DNA from: Blastomyces gilchristii SLH14081
Taxonomy: Eukaryota > Ascomycota > Eurotiomycetes > Onygenales > Ajellomycetaceae
NCBI RefSeq assembly: GCF_000003855.2
Contig: NW_003101681.1
Coordinates: 6,646,627 to 6,710,626 of the forward strand
DNA: 64,000 nucleotides
Direction: 5' to 3'
A program made the translations under genes and the position numbers. The notes below the pieces were generated by a model. The model searched no databases, was not told the origin of the DNA, and saw only the letters and a list, made by a program, of their open reading frames with translations. Shown piece by piece: positions 23,401 to 34,373 of this stretch. Every line of letters starts with the position of its first letter. Position 1 is the first letter of the stretch.

Positions 23401-25352
23401 CTTTCTACATCAAGATAAACACATCTGAATGAGCTATCAGAGATGCTCTTTTACAGATGAGTAAGAACAGCAAGCTGCATCTGATGATATACAATGATAG
23501 AAAACTATCAGGCACTGAGCTCAATTACTCAGTGCATGAAAAGAAATTGCTAGTAATTAAGCATATACTGACATTGTGAGATAGATATATTAACAACAGA
23601 TATATAACAATAGTGATTACAGATTATGAAAGTCTTATCTATCTATAATTAATAATAAAATCTTTCAAACACTTAGCACATTGAATCTTGAAGTTTCAAG
23701 TGTACAATCTTTATATCAAATACTGAAAGAAATCAGATGCAGTGATACTGAATGTAATCAGTTACAGACCTGATTTCATAAGTGAGAATTCTGTGAATCA
23801 GATACAAGAAATGTTCACATTAAACACACTGAGAGAATGCAAGGAATCAGAATGAGTGAATATTATAATCTCTCACTTAAAGAATGACAAGATGTCAGAT
23901 AACAAGTATCTCATGAGAGTAGTAGAAGAGATGCTTCTGAACTTCAAGCTGAGGAAATTGAGAAATGAAAACAACATTGTGCTTTATCATGATCTAGAAT
24001 ACACAGAAGCTCTCTATCTAGAATCTTTATTTAGACATGACTTGATAACTCACATGCACAAGGAATTCAGTCACTTAGAAAGTTCTGAACTCATGAGTGT
24101 ACTTGAATCAAGAGTATACTGATCAAGCATGACTGAGAACATTCAGATGTACACTCACAAGTGCCTGAATTATCAGGTCATGAAAGGATCTAAGAAAGGA
24201 TTAGAATATGAGAAAGTATAACATCAGATGAAGTGTACAATACAATTATTTGAATGATGAGAGATGAACCTCATAGATATATTACTGCAAACATCAAATG
24301 AAAATCAATGAATAATCACTGCTATTGATTATACTACTGACTGGCCAGTTGTGAGAGCAGTTTCAGAGATGACAGAGGAGATGATGATGAAGTTTCTACA
24401 TGATGAGATTTATATCAACTATGAAATACTGTGTGAGATTCTAACTGATAACAGTGTAAATCTTGTAGAAGAAGTGATGAGGCATTTTGTGAGCCAGTTA
24501 CAGATAAGACATTGTAGAACAATGTTATATCATTCACAGATGAACAGAAAGATGAAACACTTGAATGAAATCTTGAACAACATGCTGACAAAATATCTAG
24601 TGAGTAAGCCTATGAGACTATGAGATGAATATCTCGGGCAGGTGCTATTGGCCACACGGATTCGACAGCATGCAGTCTCCAAGTGTTCATCATTCTACCT
24701 GTTGTATGGATTGCATCCGCGCATCCCGGAGAATGCTTCGGAAAAGGTGGGAGAGGGAACAGCAGTTGCAGATGCAGCAGGAACAGCAGTTGTGGATGCA
24801 GCAGTCGCGGACACGGAATCAAGATTGAAAGAGATCAGCCACACACGTGCAAAAGCTAATAAGTTACTCCTGAACTGAGCAATTCAATTGAAAAGAATAC
24901 AAGACTTACTTATTAAGGAATTGAGTCTCAAGATGAGAATGTGAGTTCTCATATATAATGAGAGTTCTGAGAAGTTTCAATCTAGATGATTTAAGTCATA
25001 TAAGATACTCAAATCACATTCTCTGAGAATGTATGCATTGGAAGAATCAGAGGGACAGATCTTATACAACTTAATCAATGATTCATGACTTATGAAAGTA
25101 AAGATGCAAGACCTGAGTAGATTATAGTCATCTATAATACTATTATCAGTGTTGAAAAAGAAGAGACTTACAATTGAAAAGTCTTACAAAGTAAGAGAAA
25201 TCATAGATGCTTATAAATTAGATAATCTCACTTATTCTGATCTTTTCATAATTATAAGAAAAGAATGAGAAGCAATGAAGAAATCAGATAAATATCATAC
25301 TTCAATAAGTGATGAGACTGTAGCTGATTGTACAATAACACACTGCAGATAG
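20423..25352 (+). pseudogene. Gypsy 2 gag-pol, broken by point mutations
   Basis: Gag starts near 20423. A zinc knuckle (C-x2-C-x4-H with the last Cys changed to Tyr) lies near 21595-21640. A protease-like D-T-E segment is near 21900. RT at about 22450-23150 includes a fingers segment near 22650 and a Y-L-D-N motif near 22948 (expected Y-L-D-D). RNase H is at about 23380-23690. The integrase zinc region is at about 24035-24180. The integrase core has D near 24323 and D near 24450, followed by the usual C-terminal domain to about 25120. No chromodomain was recognised. Most stops are TGA at expected Trp or Arg codons. The segment at 24630-24880 is much less mutated than its surroundings. Confidence 0.88.
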
Positions 25353-25880
25353 TGAGTGTAATGCAGTAAAGAGTGATCTCAAAGCAGCAGACTTATATGT
25401 GAGTCAGATTGCAGAAGAAAAAGAAATTCAGAGTTGAATTCAACTGTTTATACTAGTTCAATCACAGAGATCACAGAGAATGAACTATCTGAAATATTCA
25501 CAGATACATGAGACTAAGCTATCTTGATCTCTGAGAACACTCAGAGATCAGATGAGATTAGTTTCAATGAGCTATTCACTGTAGTGATCTAAGCAGGTGA
25601 AGAGAGACAGTATAATGCATGAGACAGAATCACAAAGATGAAAGCTGCTGAATCTAGTCACTGAACACTGTATTATATAGAGGTCATGTAAGAGTAGTGA
25701 CTAGCAGATAAAGAAAAAGTATAAGAAAAAGAAAAGGAATAATGAATTAATCATCAATTATAAGAGTCAGCTGTAAAAAGATAAATGTTATTATACACAT
25801 CTCATTCATTTTCATACATCACATATTTAATCTATTTTCAACATCACATCATCTGAAAAACACTAAAAATAAAGAAAATC

Positions 25881-27367
25881 TCAAAACTTGAGATCTGCAA
25901 GAGATTTGAGAGCTGTAAGCTGCTCTTGCAATAATATCATACATGTCTCTGATTTCTCTATCACTCTGTATACAACATTAATGTCATTTATCACAAGATT
26001 GACTGGAATGCCAATATAGAAATGTGTACACATATGTGTAGAGAAATTGAAGAAGAGTATGAGACCTGCAGAACCAGAAGTCAGGGCAGGGAGAGCAGAG
26101 ACAGAAGAAATGAAAGAGAGAGATACAGAACTGAATAAATGACAGAAGTCATTCAGAGCTGAATACTTACAACTCAGTGTGTGCACAACCTTTCTCACAG
26201 AGAAGGAAGAAGAAGTGATAGAAGAAGCTTGAGAGTGAGAGAGAGTAGTCTTGATAGCATTATCATCTTTGATTAAAATGATCTCTGATGCTGAAGCAAC
26301 TAAGAACTATTGTTAGTATATAAAACTGTAAAAACAGAGGTAACAAATTACTGAACAAATATCTGCTGATCTTAGAATTATACATACAATTGCAACACAC
26401 ACAAGGCTTCTCAGAAAGAGAGAGAGAAACACAGAGAAATACAGAAAGCAGAATACAGCATGTGAACAGCTCATTCTCACAACAATATTTCAGACAAGAT
26501 ATATAAGTCTCATGTCTATAAGTGTAAAAGAGTATGACATCTGTGTTTCTATTTCTGAAAACACAGATATCTTTTGCCTGCATCACAAAGTCAGATGACA
26601 GATGCTAGAGAATAGACTGATACAGATCTATTATTCTGAAGAAATTTATCAGAATGAATATCTCTGCAATATTAGACTTTACAGTTATAAAAAGTTTCTT
26701 AGTATCTGTGAACATCATGACTTCATACACAGTAAAACTCATAACAATTTCTTCTAAGAACAGAAAAATCAGTGTCAGAAAGAAAAGATGAAAAAGAAAA
26801 AAACTTATAATCTTAATACTGTTAAGAGAGAAAGTGATTCTCTGAAATGAATAGATGATTATCTTATCATAAATATTTAAAATAAACATAATAATCAGTG
26901 TCTGTGACTGAACTTTAGATAGTTATGTTATACACTGTCTTCATATAATAAATTATTCTAGAAGTTGATAAGAAGAGTGAGAGTGTATACACTGAGAAAC
27001 ATAGTTCACTGAGTCTATATAATATCTTCTTGAAACAGAGAGAGCTAGTAAGAAAGACAGAGACAGTAAAACCAGAAGTAGCAGAAGTAGAGATCATGAG
27101 AACAGAGATAGTGAGAGTGGAGAAACCAGACACAGAGATAAGTGTAGAAGATTGAGAGAAGACAGCAGAGAAAGAAGCAGTAGAAGAGATAGAGAGAGAC
27201 ACTGAAGACTCAGTCATATATAATACAGACAATTCCTTTATTATTATGTTCTTCAAGTTCTCAATCAATGATTCAACACTGAGTTCACTATTATCAGCAG
27301 ATATGAATCTGTCAACATGTGATGATTCTATATGAATAAAAACAAACATATCAGCATCTGCATTCAT
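25881..27367 (-). pseudogene. Antisense gene of gypsy 2 (aORF), probably multi-exon
   Basis: On the strand opposite gag-pol, an ATG at 27367 opens a 150-codon frame. It contains a Ser/Thr-rich stretch and ends after an M-K-T-V-Y-N segment. Further frames follow at about 26889-26605, 26586-26263 (Cys-rich, C-V-C-C-N-C) and 26198-25881. The same first exon (Asp-rich start, I-E-S-S-H, S-L-I-E-N-L-K) and last exon (V-N-L-V-I-N-D-I-N) occur in gypsy 3 on the corresponding strand. Conservation of the amino acids in two diverged copies supports real coding. GT lies at the end of the first open frame in both copies, consistent with an intron. Function unknown; antisense ORFs are known in some plant gypsy elements. 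Confidence 0.6.
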
Positions 27368-27888
27368 ATAAAATCATGTCAGAAAACATGATCAGAAACC
27401 TGCTGAGAAGAAGAAACAGTTAAGAGTGTATGAGAAGATGAAGAAGATATGTCATTATTCAGAGTAATACATTGTTCTGATAATTATTAGAAGATAAACA
27501 AGTTCTGATCACATTTCATAACACATTATACTTACTGCTAATGAACTGCCTGGTATGAGCACTACAATAACACTTATTATGAGAATGAGAGATCATTATC
27601 AGAAACACATATAATGTAATAGATGAACAGATAGAAAGAGTTGAACAGAAGAAGAAGTAGAAATCTTGAATGATGATGACATTCAATGATGATGAAATGA
27701 AGAAGATGATTGAAGAATGGAAAAAGTTAGTGAATGAGTGATGTAATATAGTGGAAGTTTCTTTGTGAGGGTGTATGCAGAATGCTAGTCAAATCAGGGA
27801 TAGGTCACATGATTGTGAAATGCTAGTGATGAGTTAATCTGCATGAAGCTAGGACATACAACATGATCATGTGAGCGTGACTGAATCT
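27368..27888 (-). other. Gypsy 2 region between antisense gene start and polypurine tract
   Basis: About 520 bases without a clear frame. If the antisense gene is real, its promoter should lie here or in the 3' LTR. The last ~130 bases recur before the LTR fragment at 36421. Confidence 0.4.
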
Positions 27889-27900
27889 GGTGGGGGAGGA

Positions 27901-28083
27901 TGTGGTTCAGAAGAACATACGACTGTCGGATAATACCGCGGCCGCTTCCGAACTACTAGCATACATGTACGAGTGTAAAGGGGCCATAGCGGCCGCTAAT
28001 TAAATTAGCGTATGAGATTCAATATATAAGAAGCCGGCGTACGCCTGTAATCGTACGCTGGCTTAAGCAACCTTTGAATCACA
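27901..28083 (+). repeat. 3' LTR of gypsy 2 (183 bp)
   Basis: Same ends as the 5' LTR. Here the outer (right) half is intact, with the hairpin AAGCCGGCGTACG / CGTACGCTGGCTT and GCGGCCGC, while the inner (left) start carries transitions. An ACTT duplication follows. Confidence 0.93.
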
Positions 28084-28234
28084 ACTTTTATATATCAATA
28101 ATATTCAATCTGAGTTAGTACTAAATTTATAACTAAGCTAAGAAAGAAGATTATTTTCTCTTATATTAATTCTTCTTACACATATCAGTGATTAGTTATT
28201 GAAAATAAATTATTATCTTTCTTAAATTATTATT

Positions 28235-30600
28235 ATGTCTTCTGAATTCACTTCTTTCACTTCTTTTACTTCTATTGAAGATTCACAAACTCTTCAAGAA
28301 ATCACTGTGAATCTCAAAGTCTATATTATTTATAATTTAACACAGAATGCTCTCTTTCAATCATAATGAATAATCACTTCATTCTTCATATCTGATTTCA
28401 GGTCATGAAATTTATGAAAAACTCAACATAAATATCAAGATAAACTATGAAATAATTATCAACAGATTATATTGCAGATTACTGAAGAGTCATCTCTCTG
28501 CTACAATCACTGCAACTTCATTCAGAAATATTCATCATGAACTAATTATAGCTCTGAAGAAATTTCCTAACATCTGAAGTTATCAGAATACAGATAATAA
28601 AAGAAAAATAATCAGAAAATTACTACTGAGCTGATAAGTTACTCTATCAGATAATAATTTTTGATAATACTAACTTTCTATTTTGAAGAAAATCATGTGA
28701 AAACAATTATATATCAGTACTCTGATTTCACAACTCTTATCTGATAACTTTCATGAATAATTACTTTGCATGTGTATATCTCTGAATCTTTCTCTTCAAT
28801 CAATTGAAAACTCTGAATTCTGAACACTTCTTCAAATGCTTAATTCAAATCTTTATATTTCACATCAATTCTGTCTTCAGTTCAATCTCAAGACACACTA
28901 CAAAGTCAATATATAACATCTAGAATCAGAGTTGAAGAATCATCAAAGAGTGTCTCTCACAGTGAATGCATGAACTAGTACAAACAATCTTATATTTATA
29001 AGAGTTATATGTTATTACATTGATGAGAACTGAACTTATCAAGAGACATTAATTGAATTTAAATCATTGATCAGTAGTCATACTCAGAATTATATGACAG
29101 AGATATTAATAACTGTGATTAAAAATGACTATTAAGATATTAGTCTCAGTCTTCTTATAATTATAACTGACAATGCTGTGAATAACTACACTATAGTGAA
29201 CAGCTTGAAGCAAAAATTGACTTTGCATTCCTGAAATGATAAACAAGGTCATATCTCCTGCATTGCTCATGTGATTCAACTTGTGATATAAATACTGATA
29301 AAGAATCTTAACATTGAGATGAAGAATAATGAGATGACTGATTCTTGAAATGAGAATGAGATGAAAGTAATTACTCAAGTAACTTTTACATTCACTTTAT
29401 AAAAGATAATGTTTTGTGATAATACTTTTTAATATTGCTTTTTAATAACACTTTTTGATAACACTACTGTTAATTTTGAATAGATTGACTAATAATTTAA
29501 ATATCACAGATTTAAAACATTGTTAATGTGATTTGTATCTTCTCTAAATGATAACAACAATTTCATAATATTCAATAAATAAATAAATCAGTCACATCAC
29601 TGAATATGATACAGAATGTTAGAACACAGTGAAGTTCAATATATAAGATAACTATTCAGACTCTTCAATTGTATCAGATAATTGATTATTGAGTGCAACA
29701 CTTTGATCAGAAAAAGATTCAGACATTGAAACTTTCTAATATGAAGTGAACTCAGTTGAAATATGTGATTAGTTTACTGTTTCAGTTTTATAAGATAATA
29801 AAGACAGTCTCAATCACTCATACATCAATACTGCAGTCAGTATGATAAGTGTATAACAGTTTATTTACTCATCTTGAGAAGCAGTTGAATTACTTAAAAA
29901 GAAATTCAGTCTGAGATGATGCTATAGCACAGGCTATTATTACTGCAAGGAATAAACTGGTATATTACTACAGTAAAACTGAACAATCTTTTGCAGAGTA
30001 CTATGCTATAGCAGCTCTACTAGATCTCTCTCATTGAGTTAATATCTACACTTCTCAAGATTGAACAGAGAAGAAACAAGACTTATATGTCAAATTAGTC
30101 TGAGACTACTACAATGCTAACTATCAGAGATTTGAATAAGCAGATGTTAGAGATGTGAAGACAGTGAAATACAATTCTCTAGTAAGTAACAATCTTTGAT
30201 AACACTTTATATCACATAGAACTATAATACTAACTTTGAAACAGAACTTGTATATATTGATTACAACTGAAAATCAGGTAAAACTACATGCTTGTAAAAC
30301 TGAATTTGATCACTATCTTCAAGATAATTCAACAAATTTAAACATCAAATCAATTCTAGAGTTATGAAAAATTGTTGAGAGTACATATTCAACTATTACA
30401 CTGATAACATGTGATATTCTGATAATTTCATTGACAGAGATGAGAATGAAGTGAAAGTTCAACTCAAGTTAAGATATTTATCACTATCACTGAGAATAAT
30501 TATAAGAAGAAACAATCAAGAAACTCATGATTATAAAACATAGAATTATCAGACAGTTTAATATCTCTGATCACAGTATATCAGAGAAGTGTAGTTTTCA
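28235..30600 (+). pseudogene. hAT transposase, broken
   Basis: A start codon at 28235 opens a Ser/Thr-rich N-terminus. A BED-like zinc finger (C-x2-C followed by a His region) lies near 28500-28590. The C-terminal dimerisation region (hATC type) is recognisable at about 29930-30050: K-L-V-Y-Y-Y-S-K-T-E followed by A-A-L-L-D. Intron-like stretches are at 28635-28679, about 29430-29492 and 30182-30244. Stops are mostly TGA. hAT transposases cut and paste elements with 8-bp target duplications, consistent with the MITE copies here. The N-terminal boundary is approximate. Confidence 0.65.
30182..30244 (+). other. Spliceosomal intron in the hAT transposase
   Basis: A 63-base stretch with GTAAGT at its 5' end, a CTAAC branch-type motif 10-15 bases before the end, and AAACAG at the 3' end. 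Its first ~25 bases contain TAACAATCTTTGATAACAC, which recurs in other introns of this element. Confidence 0.7.
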
Positions 30601-30969
30601 TGAGAAAGTGAAGAATAAACTTGCACAAGAATGTATCTAGTTGTTTCATGAGTGTTATCAATAATCATTATCAAATTCTGATTATATAAGCAATCACTGA
30701 ATGAACTGAATGAGACTGAATTTGATCTTCAGTCTCAGTCTCATTCTGATTTTGAAAGAATGATTATCTTTCACAGTTTATTCTGAGAAATTACTCTCAT
30801 TTCACTGTTCTTGAATTAAATCTGATCATTTTTCACATCATTTCTCTCAGAAATGATCCATTTTCAGATTTTTTTGAGACTTGATCCTGGTGAGACTCAC
30901 GTCAAGAAATGTATGGGACCAGACCAAATGAGATCAAATGTGAAATTCATGGTCCCGGCGGCCAGTCTA
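30601..30969 (+). other. hAT right subterminal region and terminus
   Basis: Non-coding. The last ~85 bases align with the MITE left end (reverse complement), with the terminal ~18 bases unmutated. Confidence 0.7.
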
Positions 30970-31020
30970 ATCACACCACAATCCAGGGCCAAATTGCCAT
31001 ACAAATTGTAAGGTGAAGAG

Positions 31021-32555
31021 ACCTAGTCATATACATCAATCTTCTTAATTTTGAAAGATCTCTGATCTGTAATTATAAAGATATCTGAGAAGTAACTTTC
31101 ATGAAAACTCTGTCTATCTTTGATGTTTCAAAACATCAATGCTAAGTCTCACTCACATATCACTCTTCTCAATCTGACTTAACTTCAGCAGAAAAATACA
31201 AAAAGATATCTTGATAATAGTATCAAGTATATAATCAATGAATATATCTGAAGTGCATTCTCTGTGAAAAACTCTCTCTGTTTTTGATGTATTAAGACAT
31301 CAATACCAAGTCTCACTCTTATACTACATCTTTCAATCTGGTCTATTTCCAGCAGAAAAATACAAAAAGATATCTCAGTAACTGTATTCAATATATAATC
31401 AGCAGATACAATAACTATAAAATCAGTATATTTTAAGATCTGACTGAGTCTTTGATTTCTGCATAGTGAGATATATTAAATCTAGTTTTAATATCTCAAT
31501 ATTCAATAGATTCTGTAAGAAATTGAGAACAGTAACACTAGATTTCTATTGAAATTAAAAATTAACTCTATATTAATATAATCATTGACAAAGTCTTCTA
31601 TTTTGAGATATAAATAACCAGTTCCTCTACATTCTGCTGATAATATTTATATTATTATATAGAAACAGATTTATATTCTCTATAATATTAAGACTCTGAA
31701 GAGAAAAAGTCTTGATAGAAGATATATAGTAGTATATATCTTAGTAGTTTCTATCTCATTCTTCTGCAGCAGTTAATGCAAAAAAAAAAAAAAAAACAGA
31801 TCTTAGAAATAGTTTTTTACTTCTCTTGAAAAAGTAAGATGTTTTTCTCTGAGTTTTATACAATATTCTTATAAAGAATTAAAAACAGAGTTATTTTCTA
31901 TTATAATTTCACATTCTTTTAAGTAAGAATTACTTTTTCAGTGACTGAAGAGCTTTTATTAATACTTAATTCTTTTCTACACTCTTTATTAACTGATTTG
32001 AGTTGCACACTTATTGTGTGAGAAGAATTGAATAATTTAGAATAAAATTGAATAAAATTGAATAGTTTTAATTAATTTCTCTGTAAAAAATTGATTTATT
32101 TTTTATCAGATTTTCTCTTAAAAACTGTCATATTATCTGATTTATTATTAATTAATATCATACTTTTTCTCACTGAATCTCAAGAAAGAGATTGTAAAGA
32201 TTTTATTGATTTATCTCAAAAATCAATTTTAGTTTATTAGATTCTTCTCAAAAGTCTAACCTAGTTACTGAACTAGTGTGAAAAAAATCAGGTGTTTTAT
32301 ATATAAAAGTCTTTTATTCTTCTTTTGAAATAGTCTGATCAACTTTTCACTTGAAAACAGACTTAGAAATCTCTTAATTGAAACAGTCTGATCAACTTTT
32401 CAAAAAGAGTTTAATAAATATCTTAATTGAAACAGTCTGATAAACCTTTCATTGAGTGAGAATAATGAGTTCAAAAATACACTCAGTTGATGTGAAAAAA
32501 GATACTTTCTCAAATGCTATTTCTGAGATTGAATTTCTGAAGAGAAGAAAGAAAT
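31021..32555 (+). mobile_element. LINE-4: 5' UTR and start of ORF1 only
   Basis: Homologous to the reverse complement of about 15100-16386. It holds the LINE 5' UTR and the first codons of ORF1 (from about 32469). It is cut at 32556 by sequence starting TGTGACGGGC. The rest of the element is not found to its right, so it is a truncated fragment. Confidence 0.8.
31105..31410 (+). repeat. Two tandem ~163-bp units in the LINE-4 5' UTR
   Basis: Units start near 31105 and 31268. Both contain GATGT-AA-ACATCAAT, AAGTCTCACTC and AGCAGAAAAATACAAAAAG. LINE-2 has one unit. Confidence 0.8.
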
Positions 32556-33018
32556 GTGACGGGCTGCGCCTGATCAATTATATAGACTATTCTGTTACAC
32601 TTCACAGATTTCTATCACTCTGATTCTCAGCTGAAAATCTACAGAATTTCTATTCTTCTGCCTCGAAGCTTCACTGTGTATGAAAACCTCTATTCTTCTG
32701 CTCTGAAGTTTCATCATGTACATTACTATGTACATATCTAAATATTCACTCTGATCACTGATTCTCACACTTTCTCTTTCTTTTCTTCTCTAACATTTTT
32801 CACTTTCTTATATAACATCTATCAATATTATATCAATCTATTCAGTGTAGGCCTCTTACACTTAAAAAACATTCATTGTCTTCTTATTAGAAATAATTAC
32901 TTACTGAGATACTTGAACATATAATAATATATAAGAAATAGAGAAATAGTTAAATAGTTAAGCGAACACTGAGTTCTCAGATATAAGCTTGCTCATCAGT
33001 CACTCTGACTCTGTAACA
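32556..33018 (+). repeat. Probable LTR of a third LTR-retrotransposon type (463 bp)
   Basis: Starts TGTGACGGGC with a GC-rich first ~25 bases and ends CTGTAACA, i.e. TG...CA ends. It is followed after ~140 bases by a gag-like frame. No partner LTR is in the window, so the call rests on the ends and context only. Confidence 0.4.
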
Positions 33019-33624
33019 AGATCTTATGAAGAGAGTAAGATCTTATAAAGAGAATATTAGTGAAAGATCTGAGAGTTCTGATATCACAGACATATGAGAT
33101 ATTCATACAATTGCACTTCTTCTGATTTTATAGATATTACATATTCACTGATCAATATAATCATGTCTAATGATAATATAAGAGAACTCTTGAATATGAG
33201 CATAGATATGATATCACAGTGGCTCTGAGCAATGTTGAAATTACAACAGTAATAGATAGCTGATATACATGTGACTCAATAACATTAATACAAGAAAATT
33301 CAATCATTAACTTAATAAGAAACTCATGCAATTTCAACATCTACAGAATTGAATATAAAAGCACTGAAAGAACACTTAGATACTCCTGCATATTTCAATA
33401 CTTTCAATCTCACTCTCTACTCATTATGAAGAATGGAAATGCTTGGGAAACTGAGTGTAGATGAAGATATCATCAGTTCACTAATCAATCAAGATTGACA
33501 TATCAATGAACAATTGAAGAATTATATAAAACAGAAGTTCTATTTATAAATGAAAGCATTTGAATCAGTGTTGCAAATGCCTGATAATATCATCAAATAT
33601 CTTAATATTCTGTTTCAAGACACT

Positions 33625-33705
33625 GCCAGCGTGGCTCAGTTGATAAGACTGATAATCAAGACTGCATACATTAGAAGTGCGTGGGTTCGAATCCCATCAC
33701 TGACA
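33625..33705 (+). ncRNA. tRNA-like head of the 749-nt unit (mutated copy)
   Basis: An 81-base segment starting GCCAGCG with an A-box-like TGGCTCAGTTG and a B box GGTTCGAATCC. The T arm (GTGGG/CCCAT) and 3' acceptor strand are present but carry transitions. See 39308-39388 for the better-preserved copy. The D and anticodon arms do not fold canonically, so it is a tRNA-like sequence rather than a working tRNA gene. Confidence 0.6.
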
Positions 33706-34373
33706 CCTGTCACTTCTTACTTATGAAAGCCCTCATGTAATAGAGACTGAGTCTAATTAGTAAGACTTGATATGAGGTAGAACTCTCTACTGCAAGCTAA
33801 GTCACTAGTTAAGCAAGATTCTGCAAACACTCATCAGAGCTGATATGAGATGTCAATGTCTCACTATTCTACTATACACTCATCAAGGTTCTAATGATAT
33901 AGAGTCAAGTCTAATATAGTGATTATACACTACTTAACCAAGTCTCTAACTAGAGCTGTCATCAGAGCCTAGCTCTCTCTTAAATATAGAAAATGATTTT
34001 GAAAATCATCTGACTAGCAGGTCTAGATGTATATCTAGACTCTAGACAGAGCACTCTGATAGACTAGAGTCTGCAAGGTCTCTGCTAAGCTCTAATACTG
34101 ACAGAGAGAACTGCAGTTATCAAGTCTATAAGTAGTCTCTAATATGAAGTGAGATTATAACAGCTGATTGATAGATCTATGAGTATCTAATAAGACTGAG
34201 ATCAGCAACTGAAAGCTTGATATGTACATTATCAAGTGAGTGATGACAGTCACTAACTAACATCTCTGGAAATTAGTGACTGACCTGAGAGAACAGACAC
34301 AGTGATTGATTAATTATAGAGAGTTAAATGTAATTAGCTTAAGATGCATTCTGTGAGTGACTAGTATCTGTAG
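33706..34373 (+). other. Body of the 749-nt unit (mutated copy)
   Basis: 668 bases with no open frame of note. It aligns base for base in length with the reverse strand of 38640-39307, differing almost only by C-to-T and G-to-A changes. Contains no T-run terminator at its end. Confidence 0.7.

Larger units (their letters stand above)
19805..28083 (+). mobile_element. Ty3/gypsy retrotransposon, short-LTR family (element 2), 8279 bp
   Basis: Direct LTRs of 183 bp at 19805-19987 and 27901-28083 start TGTGGTTC and end GAATCACA. A 4-bp duplication ACTT lies at 19801-19804 and 28084-28087. A purine tract, GGTGGGGGAGGA, ends right at the 3' LTR (27889-27900). The internal region has gag, protease, RT, RNase H and integrase, then an antisense gene. 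A second copy is at 42944-51257 on the minus strand and a solo/partial LTR at 36421-36586. Confidence 0.93.
16387..30969 (+). mobile_element. Large hAT transposon, split by its own MITE and by gypsy 2
   Basis: The left end (16387) starts TAGACTG and over ~35 bases matches the right end of the MITE after allowing C-to-T and G-to-A changes. The right end (to 30969) matches ~75 bases of the MITE left end, including the terminal CGGCGGCCAGTCTA. Between them lie an accessory gene and a degenerate hAT transposase. Removing MITE copy 2 (plus its duplication) and gypsy 2 (plus its duplication) leaves about 5.8 kb. The flanks CATATGAC and ATCACACC are not a duplication, so the locus may have been rearranged after insertion. 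Confidence 0.72.

Noticed and set aside
24610..24828. Extra frames on both strands over the spared integrase island
   Set aside because: Only the frame continuous with integrase on both sides fits; the others are shadows opened by the GC-rich repeat.
16387..30969. A clean 8-bp target duplication for the large hAT
   Set aside because: Flanks CATATGAC and ATCACACC do not match, so no duplication is claimed.
33625..33705. A functional tRNA gene
   Set aside because: A and B boxes and acceptor and T stems are present, but the interval between boxes is too long and no standard anticodon loop forms; this copy also carries stem mutations and lies in a retrocopy.
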